From Daphnia carinata (taxonomy: Eukaryota > Arthropoda > Branchiopoda > Diplostraca > Daphniidae), in contig NC_081333.1 of NCBI RefSeq assembly GCF_022539665.2, positions 4,462,971 to 4,526,970 of the forward strand: a stretch of 64,000 bases of DNA, given 5' to 3'. Every line of letters starts with the position of its first letter. Position 1 is the first letter of the stretch. Below the pieces are notes generated by a model. The model ran no database searches, was not told the DNA's origin, and worked only from the letters and a program-made list of their open reading frames with translations. Shown here in pieces: positions 39,958 to 50,829 of the stretch. The translations under genes and the position numbers were made by a program.

Positions 39958-41107
39958 CTACAATTTTGCCCACAACTCCGCCTCTATTTCTTGTTCCAGT
40001 AATTTTTTGGCTTCGGCGCTGTGCTGACATTTACCGTGTTTGCATACGTACGTTATGGATGATCTTCGCAAACTTTTGGTAGGACCGTTTTCTCTTACTT
40101 TGGGTGCATCAGGCAGAATCCGTTCAATGATGGATTCTGTTTGTGACTGTGTTGTTATCTCTGCACCGAAAGTCAAGGTAGATTCTTGACTAGGTGATTC
40201 CGTAGTTGGTGATTCTGTCGTCAGAGTTTCTTCATCTTCTTCTTTCTCAGTCACGGATTCCCCCTCCTCGTTTTCCGCTTCTTCTTCGGGTTCTGTTTCT
40301 TTCTCGGTAGTTTCTTCTTTCTCTGATTCAATCGCCACCTCCATTGATTTGCCTTGGGATTCTTCTTCTTCTTTCGGGGATTTCCCGACGGGCTTCTTTT
40401 GTTCTTTGGAACTCACTTCGGACTTTGTTTCTTTCGGACATTCTTTCTGAGGTTGCTCCGTTGATGGTTCTTCTTTTTTAACAACGTCTGCGACGCCATC
40501 TGATTCCTTCTCTTCGTCCTCTGTTTCCACGTGGAGCTTAGCCTTTTTTGCCTCTTTCAAAGGCTCGCTTTTCGTATCTTTCTCGGACTTGTCTTCCCCT
40601 TTTTTAGATTCAGTTTGACTCACCTTTTCTCTTTCCTTCTTCTGCGATCGTTCCTCTTTTGTGGGACTGTCAGCGGTTGATTTCTTCGTTTCATTTTTCC
40701 CGAATTTCGACCCGCCTTTCGCTTCCTCCTCCATTTCTTCTTCAAGTTCGTCATCGTCTTCTTCCTCGGAAGACTCATCGAGAGCTGACCACGGCGCTGA
40801 TTTGATCATGCGATGAAACGGACTGTGAAACGGAGACACCATTTGGTAGTAGACGAACGAAGGCATCATCATCATGGTTGGAACGGCAGGCCCGTCGTCC
40901 ATCGAACCGAACAGCGAATGGTGGAAACCAGCGAATGATGGAGAAGAACGACGTGCTGGAACAGGCTTAGCTTCCATCAGGTTGATTGCAGTCATCAGGG
41001 CAGACACACCTACCATAAACTTGGCAACATATAATCAATAAAATAACCGCGATGAATAAATAGGGATTGAATTGCCAACTAACCAGGAGACGATGATAAC
41101 GAGCCAT
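39958..41107 (-). CDS. Secreted acidic Glu/Lys/Ser-rich protein, unknown family (cluster member 1)
   Basis: 361 residues from two exons, 41084-41107 (MARYHRLL) and 39958-41019, phase 0. The joined N-terminus is a good signal peptide (LLFMVGVSALMTAINL), probably cleaved near MEA|KPVP. A Met/Phe/Pro-rich stretch follows (PTMMMMPSF, SPFHSPFHRM), then a long disordered acidic region (ESSEEEDDDELEEEMEEE, many KE/SE runs) to about residue 300. The C-terminus after a dibasic KSLRR has a two-cysteine loop CKHGKC and a helical tail. I recognise no family. Spliced within the signal peptide, as in the two genes to its right, with a TATA-like promoter. The SxE sites suggest secretory-pathway phosphorylation (Fam20C type) and calcium binding; this is inference. 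Expression and function unknown. Confidence 0.75.
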
Positions 41108-41216
41108 GACGTCGATTCAAAGTGTTTTGAATTCAGTTCTCTATTCTATTGCTACGATGCCGTCGAGACGGACGCTGACGTTGGAATGAATAACGCTACA
41201 TCGCGAGACGTTTCCG

Positions 41217-41226
41217 TATATAAACC
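41217..41226 (-). promoter_or_regulatory. TATA-like box of cluster member 1
   Basis: Minus-strand GGTTTATATA lies about 112 bp upstream of the ATG, a spacing like that in the two neighbouring secreted-protein genes. Confidence 0.5.
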
Positions 41227-41229
41227 TTT

Positions 41230-44200
41230 TAGCGAAGAGGGCAAAAAAAAATTTCAACGTTGAACTTTCCAAATCCTTGGAAACAAGACAATCCTCATCC
41301 CACATCTTTGCCCCATGTGGCAGGCTGTTTTGCCTTTTGATGATACGTGCAACAGCAAATCAAAACAATTTTTTTGTGGAAACCGGTCGGTATAGTACGC
41401 GTGTATTGTTTTATTCCTTTTAGTTCGAAAAAAAAAAAAAATGATGTCATTCATCAATTCGTACGTGTATGTAAAGTAGCAAAGCGCCAATGTCCTTACG
41501 CGTTTACCTTGGGCGCACATTCGAATCTTTGGCTCCGGCATCTATGATTGATGAACGTTATGCCCTTTTTGCATTGATTATTTGAAATTCTTCTTAGTAT
41601 TAAACACGTTCATTAGTCCAAGATATAAACTGAAAGGTGAAGGGGGGTGCTAAAGTTTTTGTTCGTAGGAGAAAAAAAATCGCTCTGATTAGATTTGAAA
41701 AAATACTGTATATATTTCTTAAGAGACCTGTATGGATATGCACATCGTATGTGTTTTCGTGATTAGACGGGAAATCCGACCGGTTTCTTTCGTGACCCTC
41801 AAGAAAAGGGACACATATGCTGGACTGGGCCGTGATTGAGGCTGTGATATATGAAGAACAAAAGGGAGAACGACTCTCGAAAAAGATAACTTTCAAGGAT
41901 TTCGAAAGTTTCGTTTGCATTTACACAATTGGCGGACGATTACGATGAAATGCAAAACGGAAGCTAATTCACTCCCATGTAAATGTTTTTTTTTATAATA
42001 AATTCAACGAAAATTCACACCATTCACATTTTTTTCAGGTAAAATTTTATTAAAATAGCCACGTTTATCTGCGAATGGGGGGCCCGTGTTGGTCATCAGT
42101 ATTTTCTGGAAAATTTTCGTTATAAATATATACGACGTATTATATAGGCCCCATTATTTCCAGCAGGCTTTATATAAGAGGTCACCCATATCGTTTTATA
42201 ACCTAAATGCTTTTTTTATTTAATCCACCCAAAAGAACGCAAACATGTCTGCCCCTTTTTTCTTCAATACGGGTGGACATTCTTCTAGATGATGTGGCAT
42301 GGTCCTTGATCCATTTTTATTACAAACAATCTCGATTTACTCTCCTGCCAGCACCTCATATTTTTGAAGAGAATCAGACTCATTTCAAACGTCAACGGAA
42401 TAGAATCGAAAAATCACCGAAAACTATGCTGGAATGAGATTCAAAAACTTGTGTCAAGGGTAATCAGTATTTTTTTATCGGGACGAGATGACTGGCAGAA
42501 GAAGGTCCCCCCCCCCCCCCAAACAATGCCGATGAGCATGTACACCGTGTAATTAAAAAGCAATCAAAATCCATTGGGTAGGATTCGATAGTACAGTCTA
42601 TAATTTCGCCTTCCTACGACAAAGCCTTGAATATCAAAGTACTTCTTTATCAATTCAGTTTTATCACAGCCTTTTTAGCAATAAGACTTTCAAACATTCT
42701 GAAACAAAAAATGGCAGTTGCATTTGTTTCATTAGCCGCAACGTTTGTATATCGTTTTATTGGAAAATAAATGCGTTCGTCCCCAAAGAAAAATACACGT
42801 TATGTTAAACCTTGAACTTTGATTACGTTTAAATAACACCTTAATCAACACGTCCCATTGTGTCTTTTAAAAACGCAATCTCACAGTGACCCTGCGAGTC
42901 AGCCGAATATGGTTGGTCACCTCATTCACCTTTTATGTCCCAAGGTGTAAAATAATATCCTGTTCGAAGGTTTTGTTACATATAATCGTATCGATTTTTT
43001 CTTATACATATACTTGTACGGTATCCATTAAAAAAAAAAAAACAAGAAAACAAACAGCATAATGGCAAATGGCTCAACCGGTTTTTCTTTTTTTTTCGGG
43101 CCACATTCGTCGAAAAGCGTTGCAACAAGGTTTCCGCATTATGCCGTCTGTTCGAAACGATTCGAGGTTGTTTGTGCTATCGAAAGTAGTTCACCCGCAA
43201 CAAATGGCTTCCACATATAACGAGGAAAACTGTCAAGATCTTCCAGCACTAGATTAGTTTCAAAAGAATAGCGTCAAGGTTGCGAACCCATCGGAAAATG
43301 CAATCCGCTATGTAAAGCCCCCCCCCCTCTTTTTCTTTATCCTCCCTTCAAAACACGGCATTGAAAATGTCTGCCTAAACTGTTGGAGGCACCGCCCTGT
43401 TCCTGACATTTGTGCTCACAGTTGTACATATACTTTCTATATATATATACAATGCAGGCAGGACAATGAGCTGCGTATGTACTGTACACAAGAGGCTCGC
43501 GTATACACCAATTTGGATAATAAACAGAGCGCGATTGTCAACTTAGCTCAAGTAAGGCCCAAGGACGTGAAGATTGATCAACCTTATTATGCAGATATGG
43601 ACCCATTAACCCGAGCGTTTTATTACCTGTACTAGAGGGAAAACCGAACGTGACTTCCTGGAAATGGTGTGCGTACATGCATAATGAATGGCTATACGGA
43701 TGTAGAAAAATGCCACCGGTTTCTGGTGAGGTATAGTGGTCGAAAACAGATTATAGAGTTAATCATAACGTGAGGGATCTTTTCTTAATCGACCGTAACT
43801 GCTCCGTTTGTGCGTAGCATTTAGACTCAAGGACGTATGATTTGTAATCGCCAAAAGCAGAACAATCGGCGGTATAAAACCAGTGAACCGATGAAAGCAT
43901 TCCATTTCAAAAAGCATTCAATTCAGAAAAATAGCCGAATGGTTCGATTTGATCTCGGTGTGTTGTCAAATGGCATCATTGGAGACGTCTGACGTCACGA
44001 GGTTGGGGCGCCTGGGAGAAAACCCAAATGCCAGCCACACTTTCTGTATACAAGTAGAGACGTTACGAAGAATCACGTCTGCCACATCTAGGACGGTTGT
44101 TTGCAATGCTAACATTCTTTCGTTCAAGGCTAGCGCACAAAGAGTGAAGGTGACGGAGGCTTACGTACTACAATCGTCTATTTCTGTAGTACTACAGCTG

Positions 44201-44669
44201 TACGATCTCAAATGAACTGACAATGTTATCTGGACCGTGACATGCTGTTCAATAGTTGATTAGGGCTGCCGAATCGTGATTGCAACGCTGTCTTTTGTTC
44301 GCGTACAGCCAAGAACATCTTTTCAAATCGATGTCGTCGCTCTCTTTTTAAATAATGCACACCAAATATCAAAACTTTTTGCTAAATCGACTTGTGTATT
44401 TGCTTTTTTTCATAAAAAAGAATGAGCCATTCAAACATCGCCGAGAATATAGACGATCCATTTACATAACTCGTACTCGACAGCATTCGTATAAACATAA
44501 ATCATTTACAATAGGATAGACGGAATGATCGGGGAAAACGTTCAGAGACATAACACAAGGCGCGCAATAGTCCAATAGGAAATGGAATTTGAATCGCTCG
44601 AGAGAGAAATTAAGCAAATTAACTGACCTTGCCATGTTTTCTTTCTCATCGGCTTGTTTAGCTCGTGGC
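41230..44669. other. Intergenic, no gene recognised
   Basis: AT-rich complex sequence. Two orphan plus-strand TATA-like motifs (TATATAAG near 42171, GGTATAAAAC near 43873) have no convincing coding sequence downstream. Open frames such as 43949-44215 have no signature. Confidence 0.5.
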
Positions 44670-45499
44670 TTATGGTGATTGGAAGGCGGGCGGTGCGGAG
44701 CGGGGAAATCGCAGGCCGTTGTTAGGGACGGTGCTGGGCGCGTAGACACCGACGTCATCCCAATCGGCTAATTGCGTTCCGCCTGGCGTTCTTATTATTG
44801 CGGATGGCTGCTGCATGGCCGATTGATTCACTTCCGCCGCTACGTGTTTTTCCGGTGCTGCGCTGTTCTTGGGTTTTCCCATCATCCCTGGGAAGAACAA
44901 GTGCTGTTGAGGTTGCACTTTGGTGATGGACAATGCCGCAGGGTTGTTGCTCTTCGGTTGGAATTCCGGCAAGGATTTCAGCCAGGCGTTGAATAGCCCA
45001 TCAATTGTTGCACGTGTTCCGCTCGTTTGTCGGACGCTAGCGGATGCCGGAGGTGTTTGGTAAACCGACGGAGTAGTAGGTGTTGGGATGGGTGCCACGC
45101 CAGGTTTCGGGACGGACGAGGTCTCGTCCCGGATGAGATTGGACAATGGATACGTCGCTGTATCGAACAAGAGTCGATTTCCTTTTGTTTTCACTTCGAA
45201 TTTCTCGTGAAGGCGTTTCATTTCAGAGAAAATATCCATCGAGTCCGTCATGAGTTGCGTTCCGGCTGGTGTTAGGACGCTGGGTGTTTGGTTGTTTAAC
45301 GTCATTCTGTGCGAATCATCTTCTAATTGTTTTTCATCTTTTTCAACTTCTTTTTCTTCTTCTTCTTCTTCTTCTTCTTCTTCTTCTTCTTCTTCTTCTT
45401 CCTATTTTCTTCTTTTTCGACTTCATTCTTCTGGTCTTCTTCTTCTTCACCTTCCTTTTCTTCTTCACCTTCACCTTCTTCTTCTTCTTTTTCTTCCTT

Positions 45500-45530
<31 letters not shown>

Positions 45531-46218
45531 TCTTCCTCTTCTTCCTCTTCCTCTTCTTCTTCTAATCCCCCGTTGCCTTCTGAAGACTCTTCCGATGATT
45601 CCTCCGAGGAATCCTTGGACGAAACACCTGTCCTTTTTTCTCCAGATTCTTCTGACGATTCTTCTGAAGAACTACTTTCCGAAGAACTACTATCTTCCGA
45701 AGCATCATCAGAAGATTCTTTCTTGGCTGCCTTCGATGTCTTCGTGGACCAATCGAAGCCAAACATGTCTGGTCCTATCCCCGCAGAAATGACAGGTGAT
45801 CCAATCGCCATCACCTCAACCTCATTCGATGGCTTCTGCAGCACGTCGGTAACGTTGGGCTTCTTCAATGTCACCGGTGGCAGCACGACAGTCTTGTTCT
45901 GCTCACGCAACGCTGTCGTGTCTTTGAAAAAAGTCAGACGGTAAGGCTCCCTTTTTTGGCCGGTCATCTTCACGATATTGGCCGTTGCACTCGTGGCCGC
46001 TGCCGTTGATTTCAGAACTGGTACGGCCTCTGTCGGACTGGCTGTCAGCGCAAACACGACCAAAAGGCCCAATACTTTTGTGAGCAACTGCACATGAAAC
46101 AAGAGAAAAAAAAAAGCAAAGAAGAAAATACAAAATGAAACGAAATTTGACGTTGTCAGTGATTGAAAATGAAAGCGATGGCTATTTTTATTTAATCGCA
46201 TGAAATGTTGTGTACCAT
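44670..46218 (-). CDS. Secreted acidic Ser/Glu-rich protein, paralogue of the 49-51 kb gene (cluster member 2), apparent frameshift
   Basis: Exon 1 contributes only the ATG (46216-46218), directly followed by GTACAC. Exon 2 starts at 46087 (LLTKVLGLLVVFALT), giving a signal peptide cut near PTEA|VPV. Order: PYRLTFFK and NKT block; Ser/Glu block (SSEESSEESSEG); an uninterrupted Glu tract from a (GAA)n repeat; DSMDIFSEMKRLHEKF...TKG...LLF; QHLFFPGM; TPGGTQLADWDD; NNGLRFPRS; stop at 44670. The upstream frame runs into poly-Lys and a stop at 45323; the downstream blocks are one frame away, the switch falling near 45400 inside the GAA tract. No spliced solution restores it well. A one-base sequencing or allelic indel is likelier than a pseudogene because both sides are well preserved. 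No known family. Confidence 0.7.
45354..45560. repeat. Coding GAA/GAG (CTT on plus strand) microsatellite
   Basis: About 200 bp of near-pure purine on the minus strand, encoding a Glu tract, with a perfect (GAA)n core at about 45354-45401. Length-unstable by nature and the site of the apparent frameshift of the host gene. Confidence 0.9.
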
Positions 46219-46343
46219 GATGAGGCCTGGGGAGACACGGTTGCGTCCGCTTTAATTTTTTTTTTTTGTTTTGCCTCTGGACAACTCCCGAAGGAAACGG
46301 CAACAGAAGAACGATTGATCTCGTCTACTTGGTAAGCTCACAC

Positions 46344-46351
46344 TTTTATAA
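46344..46351 (-). promoter_or_regulatory. TATA box of cluster member 2
   Basis: Minus-strand TTATAAAA about 128 bp upstream of the ATG, followed by GTGTGAG. The same combined motif occurs in cluster member 3. Confidence 0.7.
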
Positions 46352-48576
46352 GTTGCAAGCACTGCCTGCTCCGTTGGCTGTCACGGAGGGCTTAGGGTGG
46401 GCCGTTTGGACAACTATAGCAAAAAAATGTGGATCGAAAATGTCCTTGATGGACCCTTTCTCTCAATTTTTTTTTAACGCTAGTATATGCACTGGTATGG
46501 TTGAACATGTATACCCACCTTGCTTATATTGTCGTAGAAAAAAAGAAAAAAAAACAAGGTACAAGTTGGCCCACCCCTGCGTCCAATGGCGACCGTTTTC
46601 TATAGACAATAAGAAATACCCCGAGTCGGGGGAGTTCTGTACTCCCGGAAATCTTTCTAGAATCGCCCCCCCCCCCCCACCTTCTTATTTTTGTTTTGTT
46701 ATTGTTGAAAAAAAAGAAAAAAATGTTATTTTATTTTTCGTGCTTGTTGAACTACGTGACATTACTGGCGATCTTGTCTGTTACACAAAGACTCGAATGA
46801 TGGATGATGATTGGTTAAACTAAGGGGCTTTACGAGCTTTGTTATCACGCCGTTCTAGAACACATTTATACCTAATCGATTCAACGAGTTTCCCCCGTCG
46901 TGTGGGAGAGAAAAAAAAAATAAAAAGAAAAGCTCGTGATGTTCCAATCACGACGGTATTCAAGTTCAAGGTGATGTCTTCCACCGCGGTGGGAATCGTT
47001 CGTCCGTATAGATATGGGACACGCACCTGTACATGTACTTGAAATTGGCAAAACGATACAACTGGTCGACAAAAGTTCTTTAGCAACTAAGCACAATCAA
47101 CGATCAAGAGACACACAATGGACTGGAACAAGAATGCATTCTTTTCATGTAATAAGTGGTTTCCTTATTTAAGCTGTCCGGTGAAATAAATCATGCTGGA
47201 AGTAGATACAACGTGATGGGCTTCTTTAAGAAAATGAAAGTTCGCTACTGGTCATCGTGAAAACAATCAACAATAAAACAAAAAAAAAAATGAAAGGGAT
47301 AAACATCTTTATAGTTATTTAATAGCACTTTCGAGCGTCAAGGTCTTGAAGAACAATCACGTGCTAGGTATATGCACGTAACCTAATAACCTAGTAGAAT
47401 AGGGAAACAAATTTGCATGAAACATCATCTTTTGTAATCAACTTCCTTTGGCGTATAAATGTGTTCATGCCATTAGCGAGCCCTTTCATGGTAATTAAAC
47501 TGTGAATGTCACCTGTCGGCTGTATAGTTGATGGTTTAAACAATAGCCATTTAAAACAAAAAACAAAAAAATCATAAATTTTGTACGTCGCCCAAAACCG
47601 GACATGCCATCGCCTTTTTTTTGTTTTCCTCAACGTGTCACACCCAATGTCAAGGCCGTTTGATTGTTTAGGCCAGGAAACAATACATCATTGCTGTTGT
47701 CTTTTATACCCCCCCCCCCCCTTAAAAAACGAAACACTTTCAATGTCGTGTAGCAGTTTCTTATAGGTGTTTTGTGGTAAGTTCTCCTTTCGCAATATTT
47801 TTGGCAAAAGGTGGATTTCAAACTAATTTTGTAAAAACAAAAAAAAAAAAAAACAAAGGGCAGGGCGCTTTGTTAACCGAACTCCCCATTTTAGCGATAA
47901 AAAAAAGATAATAAAGGGAAAAACTAAAAATTCTAAAATGAGATAGGAATGAAGGTCTATACCCAAGCAATAAGCAGCTCATCTAATGATGAGATATGCA
48001 TCAGACTTCCCTGTCAATCTGGTTCGGCTTGACGATACATAACACAAGAATTTCCAATGAAATCACGAATGAATAATGAGCAATTTTTTTTTTTTTAAAT
48101 TTCAGTATTCTGATTTCTTCATATCCGATCAATTCCGCCGGTGTTGCACACAGCTCTTATGCGCGGTGGTATCTTGTGCAATTCAATTGCCAAATTGTAC
48201 GCGATGTTTTAGGGTTTTTTTTTTCTTAAAAAAAAGAAAAAAAAAAAAAGAACAGCAATGTGAAACCGGTTTCTACAACTCAACATTTCAAAGAAAAACT
48301 GGGTTATGCGATTTTCGTGAACGCTTATAACGTCTGCATGCGATAACACCTTTTCCTTGTTCATGTACTGCGTATACCTTTTGGGGGACTATAATTAATA
48401 ACCGATGGCGAAGTCACAACTGTCTGCAGCTCGCCAAAAATGTGAAAGCAACTGCAAATGATTTTTTTGGTTCAACAAGAAATAATTGAAAGACATTAAA
48501 TTGAGTTTGGGGCAGGAATCCTGTTTCAGACAATCGATCGTGCGTGAGTGGATTAAAGCGTCTCGAATGCGATGAT

Positions 48577-48614
<38 letters not shown>

Positions 48615-49163
48615 AAATGTCCGTTTCACTTGTTTGTTTTATTCCGTTGGTTTCACTGATCAAAGAGCGAAAGCGAGGGCAATCGAAAACAATTGAAATT
48701 GATGGCTGCAGCTTTGTTTCTCTTGTAGGGATGTGTACTGTAAAAATCCGTTTATTGTTTCCTTACAAACAAACAAAAAAATAGAATGAAGCAAGGGATG
48801 GTTGGGGGGCGGGGTGTTAATGGCGAACTATTTTTGATATCAAATCGCATTTAGAATTAATTTACCCAAAAATATACAAAGCAATGACATTGTGACATCG
48901 ACGAACGTTCACATTCTGTGCACACGTCCTTTGAAAAAAAATTAAAAAAACTCAATTACGATATATACTCCAGGGTGCTGGACATTATTTTCCAATAAAA
49001 TAATCCAGCAGAAGTATCAATAAATACGATGCCAATACAAATAATAAAAATAGCCACATGCAAATTGAAGAATAATAAAAATTTGTCCTAGATATGATGA
49101 AATGGTAGGTGCTGCTGGATGCCGCTGGACGGGGGGTGGGGTGAAAGTCGACCTTGTCTGTTT
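46352..49163. other. Intergenic, no gene recognised
   Basis: AT-rich sequence with A/T runs (48580-48612) and C runs. No open frame with a family signature. It includes the 3' flank of cluster member 3. Confidence 0.5.
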
Positions 49164-50727
49164 TCAACCAGTTCTCGCTAAAGTGCGGGCCCTCGAAGCC
49201 GATGCGGTTGAGCGGAAAAATCGCAACGCATTGTTATTGACAGGTTTCGATATGGATGGGAAGAAATCATCGTCCCAATTCGCTTGATGTGTCCCGCCAG
49301 GTGTCAGGCCGATCGGCGTTCTTTGCCTCGGCTGCGAGGAAGCCCTCCCGGTCGCGTTCGGCGCTTGAGCCGAGCTGTAAACACGCGCTTGCGACGTTGC
49401 CACACTGCTGGTCGTCGCTGGTCTGCCTCGGTTCATCGCCGAGAAGAACAGATGCTGACCGCGAACTTTCGGTTTGATTGGCACCTCCTCAATCTGTTCG
49501 TCTTTCACTTTCAGCTCGGGTGACCAATCAACGCGCCGTGTCGCATCCACCACCACCGCCGGAACGGCTTGGCTTTTCTTCTCGCTCGATTCGGTCGTCG
49601 ACGTTTGACGATCGTTCTCCGCGGTTGAAGCGATCGATTTTTCACGGACGGCTTTATCCGTTTTCTTGGCTTCGGGCGTCGTTGCAGACAGCGTCTTGTT
49701 ATTGGTTTGCTGCGACGGATGCAATCCAGAAATGAATAGCAGTTGGGTTCCCTTCGTCGTGATGCCGTACTTCTTGTGGAGGCGCTGCATTTCGGGGAAC
49801 ACGTCGGCCGAGTCGACGGTTCCATTGGGTGTCCGTCCCGATGATTTCGGTCCATCACCTTCCGACTCTTCTTCTTCTTCTAAAGAGGATTCACCGGATG
49901 ATTCTTCGGAAGACTCTTCCGATGATTCTTCCGAAGATTCTTCCGACGAGGATCCCGATCCTTCTGACGATTCTTCCGAAGATTCTTCCGACGATTTGCC
50001 TTCGCTTTTCGCTTTGTCGGAAGATTCTTCTTCTTCCGATTTCTCATGGTCGGGAGATTCTTCCTCCGATTTCTCGGATGCCTTCACTTCAGCCAATTCT
50101 AACGGCAATTTAACGGCCGCAGCCTCCGTCGCGTTGGCCGATACCTTCACGATTGATTTCTTTACGGCGACATCGTCGGCTGGAACTTCAGTTTTATTTC
50201 CAGCCAGAGCCGATGATTGTCTAAAGTATTTATCGATTTTCTTTTCGTAATGATTGGCTTTCTTCACCTCCACTAAATCGGCCTTCTTCGCTAACGTGTC
50301 GACGATCTCCGTTTTGTTGCGTCCGCCGGCCGATTTGCGTTTGAAAAACGTCATTCCGTACGGTCCTGTTTTGGGCTTGTTAGTGATTGCTTCATTATAG
50401 ATCTTACCCGATGCTCCGATGGCCGAACGGTAGGCTGACTTGGGCGTTGTCGGCACCATTTCGTGATTGTAGAGCAACTTGTTGCTCCGGCTGAAATAAG
50501 AGAATCCAGGAGACGGGCGAGACACTGGATGCGCCTGACTGGCCATCACAACAAACAGAATAGCCAGTAGCACTTTTGTAGATAACTGCGTGCAAATAAA
50601 AAAAAAACAAAAAAAAAACAAAAACAAAAGAAACACGGCAAAAAAAGAAAATCCGTGATTGGGTTTTGAACGATCCAAATGAACTCAGCGCGGGATCATT
50701 TGATTTTTTTTCTTAATACTTTACCAT
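49164..50727 (-). CDS. Secreted acidic Ser/Glu-rich protein (cluster member 3)
   Basis: 474 residues. Exon 1 codes only for the initiator Met (50725-50727), directly followed by GTAAAG; exon 2 is 49164-50585 (LSTKVLLAILFVVMASQA|HPVS), a clear signal peptide. Then: PYGMTFFK and NKT block (about residues 90-110), several N-glycosylation sites, a Ser/Glu domain (SSEESSEESSEG repeated, about 215-260), DSADVFPEMQRLHKKYG...TKG...LLF, QHLFFSAM, TPGGTHQANWDD and NNNALRFFRS near the C-terminus. Blocks are in the same order as in the gene at 44.7-46.2 kb, so the two are tandem paralogues. No cysteine-rich or enzymatic domain. The repeated S-S-E-E sites resemble phosphorylated, calcium-binding matrix proteins; a role in cuticle or other mineralised or adhesive extracellular matrix is inference. 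No recognised family. Confidence 0.82.
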
Positions 50728-50819
50728 GATGGAGAAAGAGACGACACTGTCCGTTCTGGAACTTGCGTTGAATGCGACGACTAAAGAACGTTTGAATTCA
50801 TTCGCTGCAAACTCACACG

Positions 50820-50827
50820 TTTTTATA
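50820..50827 (-). promoter_or_regulatory. TATA box of cluster member 3
   Basis: Minus-strand TATAAAAA followed by CGTGTGAG, about 95 bp upstream of the ATG. The motif is shared with cluster member 2 (TTATAAAA then GTGTGAG). Confidence 0.7.
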
Positions 50828-50829
50828 AA

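Noticed and set aside
45327-45944. Plus-strand open frame rich in Phe and Ser (205 aa)
   Set aside because: Mirror of the Glu/Ser-coding minus strand; composition follows from the GAA repeat.
49666-50250. Plus-strand Ser/Asp-rich open frame (194 aa)
   Set aside because: Antisense shadow of the acidic secreted protein; no start context or splice support.
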